DNA of 64,000 nt from Perca fluviatilis (Eukaryota; Chordata; Actinopteri; Perciformes; Percidae): positions 27,478,229-27,542,228 of the forward strand of contig NC_053133.1 of the NCBI RefSeq assembly GCF_010015445.1. The letters are read 5' to 3'. The position numbers and the translations under genes were made by a program. Below are positions 35,406-47,875 of this stretch, piece by piece (the first letter of the stretch is position 1; each line of letters starts with the position of its first letter). The notes beneath the pieces are model-generated. The model saw only the letters and a list, made by a program, of their open reading frames with translations, had not been told where the DNA came from and ran no database searches.

Positions 35406-36640
35406 TTCCAGATGAATCAAACTGTTGTTGAGTTAATTCTACCATTTCTTTCCTCTACAGTCCACAGGAAGAAAACTGACTGAAATTATAAAATGTTGGA
35501 TTAACACTCACCCTGCCTCAGCCTTCAGTTTTCCTCCTCCTGCTCTGTTCTGCCGACTCAAAATGGAGTCTAAACTGTCTGAACACTTTCAGTTTGTCAG
35601 TGTTGTCCCTCCCTGTTCTCATGTACCTGTATCAACCTGTCAGCGTTGCACCTCCCCTCTCTATTTACAAGAAAAAAGGTGTGTGTGTGTGTGTGTGTGT
35701 GTGGGGGTAACCTCAAACCTCAAACCTGGCACCCACATAGCAACCAACCTACCACCTCTCTGTTTTTGGACTTCATGATGTCCCCTTTATTTGTCAAAGA
35801 AGATTGGCTGCTTAGCTCTGTGACTTGAATTTGAAGGCAAGACATGGGAGGCACAAACTGTACTGTGTGATGTGTTATACAGGTTCTGGCAAAAACTCCT
35901 GGGAGATGCAGTTGTTGAATACTAAGCTGACAAGGAATTAGCTGACAAAATAACTGTTGTGTCATCTTTCCTACAATGAGTTCAGGTTTTACTGTCAGTG
36001 CAATATTAGTGGATATTAGTTTATCTGAGAATGTGGACAGAAAACCACAGGAACATGTTTACAGTAAGTTACATAAAATAGAAATGTACTCACAGATGAC
36101 ATTGTGGTCGGTCAGGGCTCTTTGTTTCCATGGCAGCCAGCTGTCCAGTCATATCTGGAGAGCCTCGCTCTCCTCAGAAGAGTCCAATCCACCAAAATCC
36201 ACCAAGCTGACACTGAACGTCCCGTCTGTGACGTCACCCTCTTCCTTCAGCTGTAACCTAACGTTCATATCTATGCCTAACGTTAGCTAGCTAGCTAACG
36301 GATAATCACACGGTTCAGTTAGCTAAATACCAAGTTAAATAACTGCAAACTAAACCAAGAAGACAGTTTGCTATGTTTAGTTTAAGTTAAAATTGTAATA
36401 ATGAAGTTTGAAAGTTATCTACTCTCTTGAAATTCAGCTGTTGCTACCAGAAAGGGTCAAGTTCAGTGTAAAGAAGTTAACGTTGATGTTAGCTACGGGA
36501 CGCTAACCTACCGTTTTTTCAGCCGTTAGCCAGCTAGCTAGCTCGCGTGATAAACCGCCCTGAGTTTGTCCTCACATCAGCTTCCTTTCTTTCTCTTCAC
36601 AAAAAGCTTCAGGATGGTTTAGTTTAGTTGTCGCTTCACT
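35406..36640 (-). other. non-coding, possible NLR 5' region
   Basis: Unique DNA with a (GT)n run at 35679-35704 and gctagctagctaacg motifs. No exon can be fixed, though the segment 36090-36240 is GC-richer and could hold a 5' UTR exon. Confidence 0.3.
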
Positions 36641-36780
36641 TCTTGCGCCGTTGCATACGTCTATGGCGCCGTTGAACCTTCTAGAAACTTTCAGAGAAAC
36701 AGCGCGCCGGGCGCCGAGGAGCAGTTGATTGGGGCTCACAGTGCGCCTGCGCAGACAGTGTGACGTTAAACAATGTAAAA
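36640..36780 (-). promoter_or_regulatory. GC-rich promoter-like segment
   Basis: A CCAAT box on the minus strand (36727-36732) and an NRF1-like gtgcgcctgcgcag (36741-36754) are seen. A near heat-shock element ttctagaaactttcagagaa (36679-36698) and several GCGC motifs stand out from AT-rich surroundings. The orientation suits a minus-strand NLR transcript starting near 36.6 kb. Promoter activity is inference. Confidence 0.45.
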
Positions 36781-37590
36781 CTACTGAGGATTAATTCAAC
36801 AACATCCAATCTACATTTATATAGTTAAAAATCGCTTATTTTCATTCATTCATCATACGCTTCATTTATCATTGATGACTTATTATGGGATACAGCATAT
36901 TCAGTTTAATGGAGCAGCTTGAAAATATGAGAAAGTAGAAAGTCCTACAGCTTCTGCAGCACACAGCATGTTGAAAAATCTCTTCTGAAGGACAATATGA
37001 CGTATTTACAGGTCCGTAAATTATGACTACATTTCTAATTTGTTTGTTGGGCAAGTTACTTCGAAAATGTAATACACTATAGATTACTAGTTACTGTCAA
37101 TTGAAAGAAATTAGTTATATTACAATACTGCTGTCTCTGAATTGTAATGCTTTACACTACTTTTGCGTTGCTTTTGAGTTAATTTCACCAAAATAACCGC
37201 AGAAGTAGGCCTAGGCTATGACTTGGCAGGTAGCTCACCACCGGATCAATAAAGTCTCCTCTTTATTATTTTGTATAATGATTGTGAATACTAAAGCTAT
37301 ACAATAAATAGTGAAGTAAAACATACAATAGGCATACTTGATTTAGAATTGTGGTGGAGTAGAAGTATAAATTAGGAAAAAATGGAAACACTAAATTAGA
37401 AGTACCTCACATTACAATGAATGAATGCTAATTTGCTTGGGTTTAAATTGAACTTAACTCTCATTTACTCTTTAATTAGTCAAATTGTCATGGCTCTTTC
37501 CAGAGAACTAAATTGTAGACTTCAACAGTCTAAAATGAACAGTCTAAAAACGCATTTTGTACATTTTCGCCCGCTGTAAACTACCTTAAA
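36781..37590. other. non-coding intergenic
   Basis: AT-rich DNA between the promoter-like segment and the rreb1 3' end. No gene is recognised. Confidence 0.4.
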
Positions 37591-37735
37591 AGGTGCTCTA
37601 AGCCATGTTGGGTGACGGCACTTCTTGTTGACGTTCAAAGTATTTTCAAACAAAATGAGGCTAGCTCGCCCCTCCCTCCTCCTCATCCCGTCCCCTCCCT
37701 TCTGTGCTTAAAAAAAAGACAAAAGCATGGGACAG
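37590..37735. mobile_element. dispersed repeat fragment
   Basis: The text from aaggtgctctaagccatgtt through gctcgcccctccc resembles a repeat I remember as common in perciform genomes. It lies just beyond the proposed rreb1 poly(A) site. Confidence 0.4.
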
Positions 37736-37744
37736 CATTTGATT

Positions 37745-37774
37745 CACACACCTTTCCTTAATATAATCTTTATT
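37745..37774 (-). terminator. candidate rreb1 poly(A) site
   Basis: On the minus strand AATAAA (37769-37774) is followed after about 17 bases by a GT-rich ggtgtgtg (about 37745-37752). This is the usual signal plus downstream element. A nearer AATAAA lies at 43608-43613, so shorter transcripts are possible. Confidence 0.5.
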
Positions 37775-38264
37775 GCTGTTTCTTATTGGGTTGAATACAG
37801 AACAGGTTTACATCTCTTGACTTTGTGAAACACTGTCATGTTTTACAGACAGCAGAGGGAAGAGAGGACAGACGAAGGAAGGGAAGGAAAGAAGGAAGGA
37901 AGAAAGGAAGGAAGGATGGATGGAAACACAACCGTTATGGCTGTGCGTTAATGCTTTCTGATTGAGGTTCAGCATCTTTTGTGTGTTTGTGTTAAGAGGA
38001 GGGATGGGTTTAACTCTCCTCTCCGACGTTCCCTTTGACCTCTGAACCGGGACTGGAAACAAAGTTCAGACTTCAGGTTTAAGAAAAAAAAACCCAAAAA
38101 TGTCTGAGTGAGACGGGAGAAACAGAACAACAAATGTCAACAATATTCTGGCTTTTTTTTTTTTTTTTTTAAAAACACCAAAACATCCAAAGACATCTTT
38201 TATCTGTTAGGCGATGACGAGTTCACAGTCAAGTGCTAAATGTAGTGATTGAGAGTTCTGAATC

Positions 38265-38299
<35 letters not shown>

Positions 38300-39032
38300 C
38301 AAAATAATCAGGACTTGGAAAAGGAAAAAAGTTGCAACTCAGGAAAATATGAACACGAAGCATTTCGAATAATGGATTTGTGAAAGACCCTGAGAGCGAG
38401 ATTATATAATATTTTTATATTCGTGTGTGTGTGTGTGTGTGTGTGTGTGTAGCGCAAGAAGAGATGGAGAAAGGAGAAATCATCCATAATTGAAATTAGA
38501 TTAACATGCAACATAACAACAAAAACTAACCTAAAACTCACCCTTTAACTGAACACAATGTATTTTCACAGTTTTATACGCATTTATATGTCATAGAGAA
38601 AAAAAAAAAAAAAAAAAAACGCACAAAAAAAAATCATTTCTCTGCCAAACTAACAACAGAACCAAGAGACCCAGACGATGAGTCTCGTTCTCATATACAG
38701 GAGATCTACATAAAGCTTTTTGGATTCAGAGGGATTCTTATTGCTAGTCCGATTTGCACCCCCGACGTGACGCGACGAGCCGCACACCTACGGCGAGCCG
38801 GTTAGTCCACAACACAAACCATCAGTTCCTCAAAACAGTTCTGCAGCATAAATGTGATATTTTTAATACATGGCTTCTTCTCAAGTCATTGTAGAAACTA
38901 ACTCGCACCCACACACACACACAGACACACACACACCTGGGCTCCAAATAAATACATTTAAAAACAGTCCACGTGCATTCGAATGGAAGTCCAGTATTCA
39001 TATGGCCGTGCACGAACACGCACGCACACAGA

Positions 39033-39074
<42 letters not shown>

Positions 39075-42000
39075 AGCGCGCACACACACAAGTCAGACGT
39101 ACATTAACGCACGCTCTCGAGGGAGAGGGGTGTAAAGATAGAGCTGACAAAACATCAAACTGTCGAGAGAGAGAAAGAGAGTTTCTACACCGATATAAAC
39201 AGTTTAAAAAAAAAAAAAACACATCAAAAGTCGAAATTTATAGCTCATAATTCCAACGTAATCCAGAATAATTCAAAGACTTTTGCCGTTCAGCCGAAGC
39301 CTAAGAACAGATTTTGTTTTTCGGGGTTTCGTGATTAAGCGGTTTTTATTTTCTATGTTTTTCCAAATATAAATAAATACATTGAGGCGCCAATCCAGAT
39401 ATTTTAATGACTGAGGTGCAACATCCCTCCCATCTCACACGCAGGAACTACCAAAGACGGCTCGGAAGCCAAATGCCGAAAATGACCCTCTGTGAATGGC
39501 AGGCCAGGAATTATACAACACACAAGCGCTTTACCAAGGTCCCAAAGATCTTTGAAAAGGAGCCCCGTTTCCCTAAATTAGCAGTCTTCAACATGCTGGA
39601 ATATTTAACCAAAATCTCATGTTTTACCATGTACCAATGGCACTTCATATTAATGTTCGTACTGCTGCGAAATCAATTCATTTCAAACAGATTTGTCGAT
39701 CGGTCGATTCGCTCGAGTTAATTCGTTCCAACTTTGGTGGACATTTGACATGCAGCGAGACTTTAAACTGGTTGAACATTTGGGCCACTGAGCAATAGAC
39801 GCTCAGCTATGTACAGTAGCATAACTTAGTTGTATTTTTTTTCAAAAACCCTCCTCATGTCGAGTATAAACTGCTCCGCAAAAACGGAATCAAGATTTAA
39901 TGGTACGAAAACCTTTCTGAAGTAAGTTGTGTGAACTTTAGAGCGTTTGGGTCTTACTCAACTATGATTTCTTTAGTCGCTTAATCACGTTTTAGGTTGT
40001 TTTCACGGTCAGTGACTTATTTCCAACAAACGTGAGAGCAAATCTCTGGTAAACATCTTTCTTTTTTGGAGAAACTCCGTTTTTTTCTCCAGATCTGTCG
40101 ATTAAATCAACAATTCGCCAAAAACGTCTGAGTGTAAGGCGACTACGTAACAGTTTCTTTAGTTGAGGACAGCGCTTAAGACAACTTATCGTCCCGTTAG
40201 CTTCCAAATTAATAAATGACAGTTAGCAAGGTAGCTACTTCAGGTCAGACTGTAAAGTCACAAACATTGTAACTGACTCGCTCTGGCTATCCAACTAATC
40301 TGGCGAGTCAGTCTCTAATTTAAGTCACCAAGCTTCTTGCATCAAGTATTTTACAAGGCACTAAAACTGTTAAAATCTTTTATTTTTTTTATTTTTTTTT
40401 AAAAAGGACATCCTGAATATTTCTGCCAATCAATGTCCATGTTTTGGAACTCAATCCTTCGCTGCTGAAGACTACACACAGTGAGTTGTGAGGACATTTT
40501 GGGTTGCTAGTAAGTTAACAGCAGCCATTTTCAATTCAGACCAAAATCTATAGCGTTCTTGTCACCGTGAAACTGCAAACATGAAACCCCTGAAAGCATT
40601 TTCATTACAGAGATGCTCATCCTGCATTATAAAATCTATTTCATTTTCAGCTCCTCCCTAGCTTTTACACTTTGCGGGTACATTCGGACTGGATTGAAGA
40701 GCCACAACACAGTTCACAGCGCTCTAGATTTGGAGAAAATGATATTTTATTCTGCATTGATTGCTTCAAAGTGAAATTATACTTCAAAACACAGTCCTGC
40801 TAAGAGCTGGGACTCCATACTTTTAGAGTCCTGAAAAAAAAAAACCCCGTGGGAAACTCTCTCGCTCTCTTCTCTTGATTGTGTCGCGATATTCCACCGT
40901 AGTAGTACTAGTAGTAGAAGTAGTAGTAGTAGTTTTGGAAAGTTGTTAGTGCCAGTTCACAGCAGCGTCCAGTCAGTCAGTCAGTCAGTCCAGTTGTGGT
41001 TGTTCAATATTTTCATTTGGACCGACTAAATGTCCGCCCGTCGCTGCTTTACAGTTCCGTTATGAGCCACTGAGGTTCGATTCGTTTTTGATTATGAGGT
41101 TGGTTGATATATATATATATATTAAAAAAAAAAAAAAAAAAACAGAAAACGTAAATTTACAAGAAGAAAAATTAGCTATATTCATCTTCACACGACAAAG
41201 ACAATGCACACGCACACACACACTACCCGTCCCCTCTGGTTGTGATATATATATATATATATATATATATGTGTAAGGATCAATAAGTGACCAGAACTTC
41301 ACCGCCTGTTTTCTGTTGTGGAAATGTCCGGTTGGGTTGGTGCGAGGGGGTGGAATTAGCCCTTTGTGTTTTGTTTGTGTGTGCAGCAGGGTAATACAGT
41401 TCAGGAACACACCCCCACCCCCACAACCTACCCATCCATCCAGCCTACCCTCCATCCATCCATCCATCCATCCATCCATCCATCCTGTCATCTAGCTCCT
41501 TCTGGAAATCTACTGAGATTCCACAGAGGGATTTACCTTGAAAAAAAATCAGGGAAATAACTGATTGTCTCTACCGCCAAATTCAGTTTGTCCTCAAATT
41601 GCTTTTCCCATAGGAGAAGACCGGGCTAAATAAGGACAAAACGGTACCAAAGCGCTCCAGGGCCAACTCAAGATACTAAGATAATACTGGAAGGAGACTA
41701 GCTACACCTGCTATTAGCTCAAAATGCCGTTAACCAACTTAGCGATGTCTGGTCTGGTCAGTTAGCCACAGCTAGCATGTGTTTCTACCCTGTGGTTGAA
41801 GTCTTCGACACCACTAAATGAATCTCAGGAAAAAAAAAGGTTAAAGATAGCTACAGCTAACTGACCATAGCAAACAAGCTAACTGAGCTAATCCACTGTT
41901 AGCTTGGTTAAGGTGTCTGCTCAGCTAGCCATAGCTAGCATGTGTTTTAAACGTAGTGGGTCCCCTGCATGAAGCTAAGGCTAACGATAATCGCCAGCTA

Positions 42001-43953
42001 GGGCTAACTGGCCGTACGAGACGCGTTATTATGGAACCCACGCCCCAACCAACCGGACTTACCTAGAAGTTACGTGGGACCCACAATAACGCGTACGAGA
42101 GACATTAAGCAAATTAAGGCATTGGTAGCTGGGTTAACTTTGTCTGGTTTAGTCAGTAAGCCCTAGTTAGCTTTTGTTTGACTCTGTCTGCTGATGTCTG
42201 TTAAGCTATCACAGGCTAATATTCCTGTGTGTAGTAATGACTTTGCGGTCCATTACAGTGTTGCTGATACAGAGTTAGCATTGGTTAGCTGCTTGGTTAG
42301 TTTGGGCCTTTGCAGAGGCCACGCCAGTAACGACTTAGTTAAGTTAGCCTTTGCTAGCCACGCTGATGATTTAGCCCTGGCCAGCTCTGATTTGGCCCAC
42401 AGTGGAAACCAGGCTAGCAACGAATTAGCCCCTTGCTAGCCCTGTTTAGGAAGACATGATTTAAAGGGTTGCCTACAGAGCTGCTCATCTGTTGTTTTAA
42501 TGGTTGCAGTTAAGAAGCAGAAGTTGAGGTATACTGAACCTGGGTAACGCGTTAGCGGCGACATACGTTAGCACACTGGAGGCCCTGTAATAGACCCTAA
42601 ATGAACACTAGGGGGGGCGATGATGAGAGACAGGAGGGAGTCACACACATTCGCACACACACGTACGCACACACACAAGAAAAATTGATTTGTTCAGTTA
42701 TAAAAAAAGAAATCCACAAAACAAGAATTCCCCTCCCTACACCTAAATGTCACTGATAATCGCACACACGCCCCAAAAAAAAAAAAAAATACTCTAGCAT
42801 CACGTGCCACATGTTCAACTCTCTGTACACACATGGAATCAACTGAGAATGATTGTGAATGAGAAATTATTAACACACAAACCAACTCACAGGGTGGCTT
42901 TGAGGGATAAAAGGGATCAATAGTGTGATGGGTTTTAAAAAACAAAACAAAAAAAAACATGTAGAACACAAACTGATCAACACTATATCTGCCCTTTCAG
43001 GAGTTCTTTTTCCACACAGAAATCGGATGCGACTTTGACAAGTTCGTCAATGTTTCCGTGCGTTTTCGTGAGCCAACTGGTGCGGAAGCGAGCCCGAAAG
43101 GACGCCAACGAGTGCCCGCCCTTTCTTGTGTTTTCCAGTTACAAAAATCTTTCCTTGCACCGTTAAGGGACGACCACAAAGCCACCTGTGGAAGTCACGC
43201 TTTCTCAAAGTGAAACTGGGTTCAAGCAGCCACTTTGGCAGCCTAACAGCCATCCCATCCCCCCCCACCACCACCTCTCAGAGTTTTATTTCATCCAAAC
43301 AATATTTAAACAGCCGGTCAAGCCGGAGAAGTGGCTGGTGAATTTTGGAAAGTCGCTGTGGCTGGCAGACACGAAAAGTTCCCCCGCCCTGACTAGCCCG
43401 CTCTAAAAATCCGAAGTTGGCTGAAATGTTAAAAATCGGATAGTTCAGTCCTCTTGTTGTGTGGCCCGGAGCCGAGCTGTGATTTAAATACAGAAGAATA
43501 AAACGCAGATACCAGACGGTCCATCGGAGTCTCTGTCTGGACCCTCCGCGTCTCCTAAGTTGATCATCAATTCTCAAACAGAATCTAGAACGATAATAAA
43601 TCATAACTTTATTCTTTTTTTTTTTTTTATTGCTGAAATATAGATTCCCCGCACAAAAAAAAAAAATAGTAATGCAAATCATTGTTATCATAAAAAGCTA
43701 TAAAAATTAGATCCATCTTCTGTAATAATGCAGATAAAGATATAGCAAAAAACATCTCTTAGAAGTATGACTAGTAGTAAGGCACTTCAAGAAAACGAGG
43801 TTTTCGTCTTTCTATCAAAAAAAGGTTTTTTTTTTCCGGGCTGGTTTTTGCATCATCATCTTCATCAATGGTGTAGCGTCTATTTTCGTGGTATGGCACT
43901 GTGGTGACGTTGGTTCAGACAGCCTGGGGGGAGGGGGAGGAGGAGAGTTTCCC
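37755..43953 (-). other. rreb1: probable rreb1 3' UTR, about 6.2 kb
   Basis: The region runs from the stop codon at 43954 to the candidate poly(A) site. It has no spliced coding signals and few transposon ends compared with flanking DNA. It holds microsatellites: (GT) 38420-38450, (CA) about 39038-39070, (AT) 41106-41121 and 41244-41270, GTA 40900-40935, CATC 41450-41487. The length is inferred, not shown. Confidence 0.4.
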
Positions 43954-44717
43954 TCAGTCTACCCCGACCAGAGGAGGCTCTCCGTTGGGCAGGATGTGCT
44001 CCAGAGGGGGCTTGGCGTGGATCTCCAGCAGCCCCTGGATGAAGCCCTCTGCGGGGGCAGCTGCCACGGACTCCCCTGGCACAGCGCTGGAGGACGAGGG
44101 GGAGGAGGAGGGGTCTTTGGAGAGGTTTGAGTCTGGCGTCGATTTCACGTTGTCGTCGTCGCCGCTAGTAGTTTTCTTTGTGTCAGTAGCTTGTTGGCTG
44201 GCGGTCTCGTCGAGGTCGTTGGAGGGTTGTTGTTGTTGTTTTTGTTGTTGTTGTTGTTGCGTCGCGGCCTCGGCAGAAAGTTCAGACTTCTTCTCCTCGG
44301 CGCGCAGCTCTTTCGTCGGGGCTTCCGAGTCCGCGCCAGACTCGGCTAGTTTCGCGGCGCTTTCTTCCTCCATCGTGGTGAATTCTGCCTCCTCACCCTC
44401 CTCTTTCACCACCTCCTCCTGCTCCTGCTCCTCTTCCTCCTCCTCCCCCCCCTCCTCCACCTCCTCCTCCTCCTCCTCCAGCTCTTTGCCCCCGGTGGCG
44501 GTGGTGGCGGCGGCGGCCACGCTGCTGCCGCACTCGCTCTCGTTCTCCGAGGGCGGGCAGGTGGAGGGCGGTGTGTGGGCGCAGGAGTCTCCGTCCTCGC
44601 TGGCGGCGTCGTCGTTGGCGGCGCCGCGGGGCTTGAGGTGGATCCGTTGGTGGCGGACCAGGCTGTGCTTCAGGGTGAACGTCCGCTCGCAGGTCTGACA
44701 CTGGTAGGGCCGCTCGC
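43954..44717 (-). CDS. rreb1: rreb1 last coding exon (C-terminal zinc finger and tail)
   Basis: This exon starts after TCCAG at 44718 and ends at TGA 43954-43956. It encodes the end of the last C2H2 finger pair, [20 protein letters not shown] then VRHQRIH, almost identical to mammalian RREB1 as I recall it. A long acidic, Glu-rich tail follows, with a glutamine run (about 44229-44262), and the protein ends PPLVGVD (human ends QLVGME). The exon begins with two bases of a Gly codon, matching the donor of the preceding exon. The antisense strand is also open but has no family features. Confidence 0.95.
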
Positions 44718-44872
44718 CTGGACGGGCACAGAGGGCGGAGGGATTTATACAGAGAAAGTAGATCCTCAACACACACACAGAAACACTGCATGAGGCTACA
44801 CATTATTATCGAATAACACAGACCTGCAGGAAAATATAAATACAGAAATTAGCATTGTGTGTGTCAACAAAA

Positions 44873-45643
44873 ACCCTGACAGTACCTAGGTAAGGACTAC
44901 TAGCCAGTCAGAAGCAGAGTATGAGGGCGTGCCCTGACAGTACCTAGGTAAGGACTACTAGCCAGTCAGAAGCAGAGTATGAGGGCGAGCCCTGACAGTA
45001 CCTAGGTAAGGACTACTAGCCAGTCAGAAGCAGAGTATGAGGGCGTGCCCTGACAGTACCTAGGTAAGGACTACTAGCCAGTCAGAAGCAGAGTATGAGG
45101 GTGGCCCTGACAATACCTAGGTAAGGACTACTAGCCAGTCAGAAGCAGAGTATGAGGGCGCGTCCCCGACAGTACCTAGGTAAGGACTACTAGCCAGTCA
45201 GAAGCAGAGTATGAGGCTGCCCTGACAATACCTAGGTAAGGACTACTAGCCAGTCAGAAGCAGAGTATGAGGGCGCTGTCCTGACAGTAGCTAGGTAAGG
45301 ACTACTAGCCAGTCAGAAGCAGAGTATGAGGGCTGCCCTGACAGTACCTAGGTAAGGACTACTAGCCAGTCAGAAGCAGAGTATGAGGGCGTGCCCTGAC
45401 AGTACCTAGGTAAGGACTACTAGCCAGTCAAAGGAAGCAGAGTATGAGGGCTGCCCTGACAGTACCTAGTTAAGGACTACTAGCCAGTCAGAAGCAGAGT
45501 ATGAGGGCGTGTCCTGACAGTAGCTAGGTAAGGACTACTAGCCAGTCAGAAGCAGAGTATGAGGGCGTGCCCTGACAGTATCTAGGTAAGGACTACTAGC
45601 CAGTCAGAAGCAGAGTATGAGGGCGTGCCCTGACAGTACCTTG
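44873..45643. repeat. 59-bp minisatellite, about 13 copies, in an rreb1 intron
   Basis: The unit ccctgacagtacctaggtaa, then ggactactagccagtcagaa, then gcagagtatgagggcgtg recurs with small indels. The core ctaggtaaggactac is shared with the 26-bp array at 51.95-52.99 kb. Confidence 0.95.
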
Positions 45644-45819
45644 GTTATCCTAACGGATAATGTGATATACGTCTTGATATTATGTCTTATTTGTATTTTT
45701 TTGTATATTATGTTGATATGTGCCTATATGTATACTGCTGTCTCTATTGTACAGTATGTGTCTATATTACCATTTGTCTACTGAATGTTTACTTCTACAT
45801 GTCTATTTGTTGATTGTAT

Positions 45820-45900
45820 ACAGGGCCGGCCCTAGACTTTTGGGGGGCCCTAAGCAGGATCTGGTTTGGGGGGACTCTCCACATTGTAACATGTTGCCAC
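45820..45900. mobile_element. dispersed repeat fragment (agggccggccctag)
   Basis: The palindromic start agggccggccctag is typical of an inverted-repeat element end. No partner is visible. Confidence 0.35.
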
Positions 45901-46060
45901 TGCACTTGGCACATAACCAACTTTTGTGTATTGTAAATATTAGTTTAAACACTAATGCGAGACCTGTTAGCAGCAACGCTAGCTTTAAATAGATAGTGTA
46001 TGTGAGTATACTTGGCCAATAAATCTGATTCTGAATCTGATAGCTCCCTCGGTCCCGTAC

Positions 46061-46799
46061 CTGTGTGGGACCTCATGTGTCGGGTCAGGTCCTGCAGGGA
46101 CCAGAATCTTTTCCCGCACACGTTGCAGATCTTCTTCCTCTTGTCCACTCGTCTCCCCGACGTCTCTCCTCCCTCCGAACTCTTTGGTTCCGACGCCTCC
46201 TCGTCGCTCCTCTCCTCCTTCTCCTTCTCTTCCTCCTCCTCCTCCTCTCCGCTGTCTCCCCCCTCGCTCTCCGGCCCCCTCCCGTCTGCTTCCTCGGCCT
46301 CCATCTCCACCTCTTTCTCCTCCTCCTCCTCCTCCTCCTCCTCCTCCTCGTCGTCTGTCGGTTTGGCGACCGCGGCGGCAGAGGCGGCGCTCTCAGACGC
46401 CGCCTCGTCTTTCGCCGGCGGGTTCTCCTCCTCGGCCGCCGGCGTTGGCGTCTCCTCGGAGAGGTGCGCCCGCTCGTGGCGAGCGAGCGTGGTGGCGTAA
46501 CGGAAGCTCTTCTTGCACACTCGGCACACGTGCTTGTACTCGGGCTGCTGCTTGGCCGCCGCCGCCGCGCTGCCGGAGGAGGAGTTTGGGGCGCGTTTCT
46601 CCTTCTCCGGGCTCTCCGTCGCCGCGTGCGGAGCAGAGGTCGAGGACGACGAGGAAGAGGAGGACGAGGAAGAGGACGCAGGCTGTTCTTCCTGGGCGGG
46701 GCCCGAGGATGCCGAGAGCTTGAAGTCGATCAGCTTTTTGCCGAAGTTGAGGTCCAGGCTTTTGTTGCTGTGGCAGTCGTCGTCGTCGGCGCTCTCGAC
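46061..46799 (-). CDS. rreb1: rreb1 exon with two C2H2 fingers and acidic linker
   Basis: The acceptor CTCCTCCAG is at 46800 and the donor CACACAG|GTACGG at 46061. It starts [20 protein letters not shown], matching the NQSLDLDF block of mammalian RREB1. A serine run follows, then finger [20 protein letters not shown], a long Glu/Ser-rich spacer, and finger [20 protein letters not shown]. The exon ends one base into the next codon (739 nt). The paired final fingers contact DNA in RREB1; the acidic spacer is longer than I recall for mammals. Confidence 0.93.
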
Positions 46800-47097
46800 C
46801 TGGAGGAGAAAGTCCAGAAGGTTAAATCACCGCTGAGTGGATGGCAGACTAGGCCCGCACCATATATTCATGTTTTTATCATCATCGTGATATCAACCGG
46901 TGCTATAAACGCACTGCGAGAGGCTGCGACACATCGCCAAAGACATTCAAATTATAGCGTAGAAAAAATGCACTTTAAAATGTTTTTATTCATATTCAAA
47001 TTTAAAGTTCAATTTGTCTCTAATCTCTAAACTCTCCAATCTCCTGTGTAACCTGACTCCTCAGAGTGTTACCATGGCGAAGACAGGCTCAGGTTAC

Positions 47098-47210
47098 CTT
47101 GGTGCTGCTGCTGGGTGCTGCTCTGGTCTCTGGCGCCCCCTGCAGGTCCGGATGCTGCTCTGCGCTTTCTGTCTCCTGCTGCTCTGCACAGCCGCCAGCC
47201 GGACTGCACC
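47098..47210 (-). CDS. rreb1: rreb1 small linker exon, deduced from phase
   Basis: The exons at 47876 and 46799 cannot be joined directly: the first ends with one base of a codon, the second starts on a codon boundary. A 113-bp segment with acceptor TGTTCTGCAG and donor CACCAAG|GTAACC lies between them and corrects the phase exactly. Its frame reads GCSPAGGCAEQQETESAEQH, then PDLQGAPETRAAPSSSTK, a polar acidic linker without stops. It is short and low in conservation; transcript data are needed to settle it. Confidence 0.7.
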
Positions 47211-47875
47211 CTGCAGAACACACCCCAAACACCCGTCAATATCATCGGCAAACTGGGCAACAATAAACACGCATGGCTCGACAATACAACTATCAACAAT
47301 GCAACCCCCCCCCCCCCCCCTCATGGAGCATGAATATGGAGCGTCTGCCCCAGTTCATGCAAACGCAAATGTAAAATTTCCAGCCTAAAGGAATACTTGG
47401 AATTGATGGTGGAGGTAAATATTCATGAAAAAGGACACGTTGGTGAATGGATATTGAACAACTAAACATGTTACACACTGGGACCTTTAAGAGCTTATTT
47501 CAAAGCCTAAATATTTATTTACCTGCCAATAAACGTCCAAAAATTGTCCAATCTCAGCTTGATAACAACTACTAAACAGAAGACTAAATCTAAATGTGTA
47601 AATAGACCCAAAGTTTAGCTTCTGTTATGCAGTCTTTAAAACGAGAACACTTGAATCTACGGCTGCAATTTACGATACTGTTGGTTATCATTTAATGTGC
47701 TGATTATTTTCTCAATTAAGGGATTAACTGTTCAGTCTATAAGGAGTCAGAAAAATGCTAATTAAAAACCCCCGAAAATATTCAGAAAGATTACTTCAAG
47801 AGATGATTGATAATCACAATTAACTTTGAATAATTTGACTAATGGGGATTGATCGTCTTGTTTGAAATGACTGAC

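Noticed and set aside
43901..44698. 265-codon plus-strand frame, Ser-rich
   Set aside because: Antisense of the Glu-rich rreb1 tail; low-complexity by-product.
44873..45643. CRISPR-like regular repeats (also 48140-48915 and 51953-52992)
   Set aside because: There are no unique spacers; the arrays are head-to-tail minisatellites in a vertebrate gene.
46065..47030. 321-codon plus-strand frame, Leu/Arg-rich
   Set aside because: Antisense of the rreb1 acidic exon.
47066..47266. Short plus-strand frame with a signal-peptide-like start
   Set aside because: It overlaps the phase-supported rreb1 exon on the other strand and has no further support.
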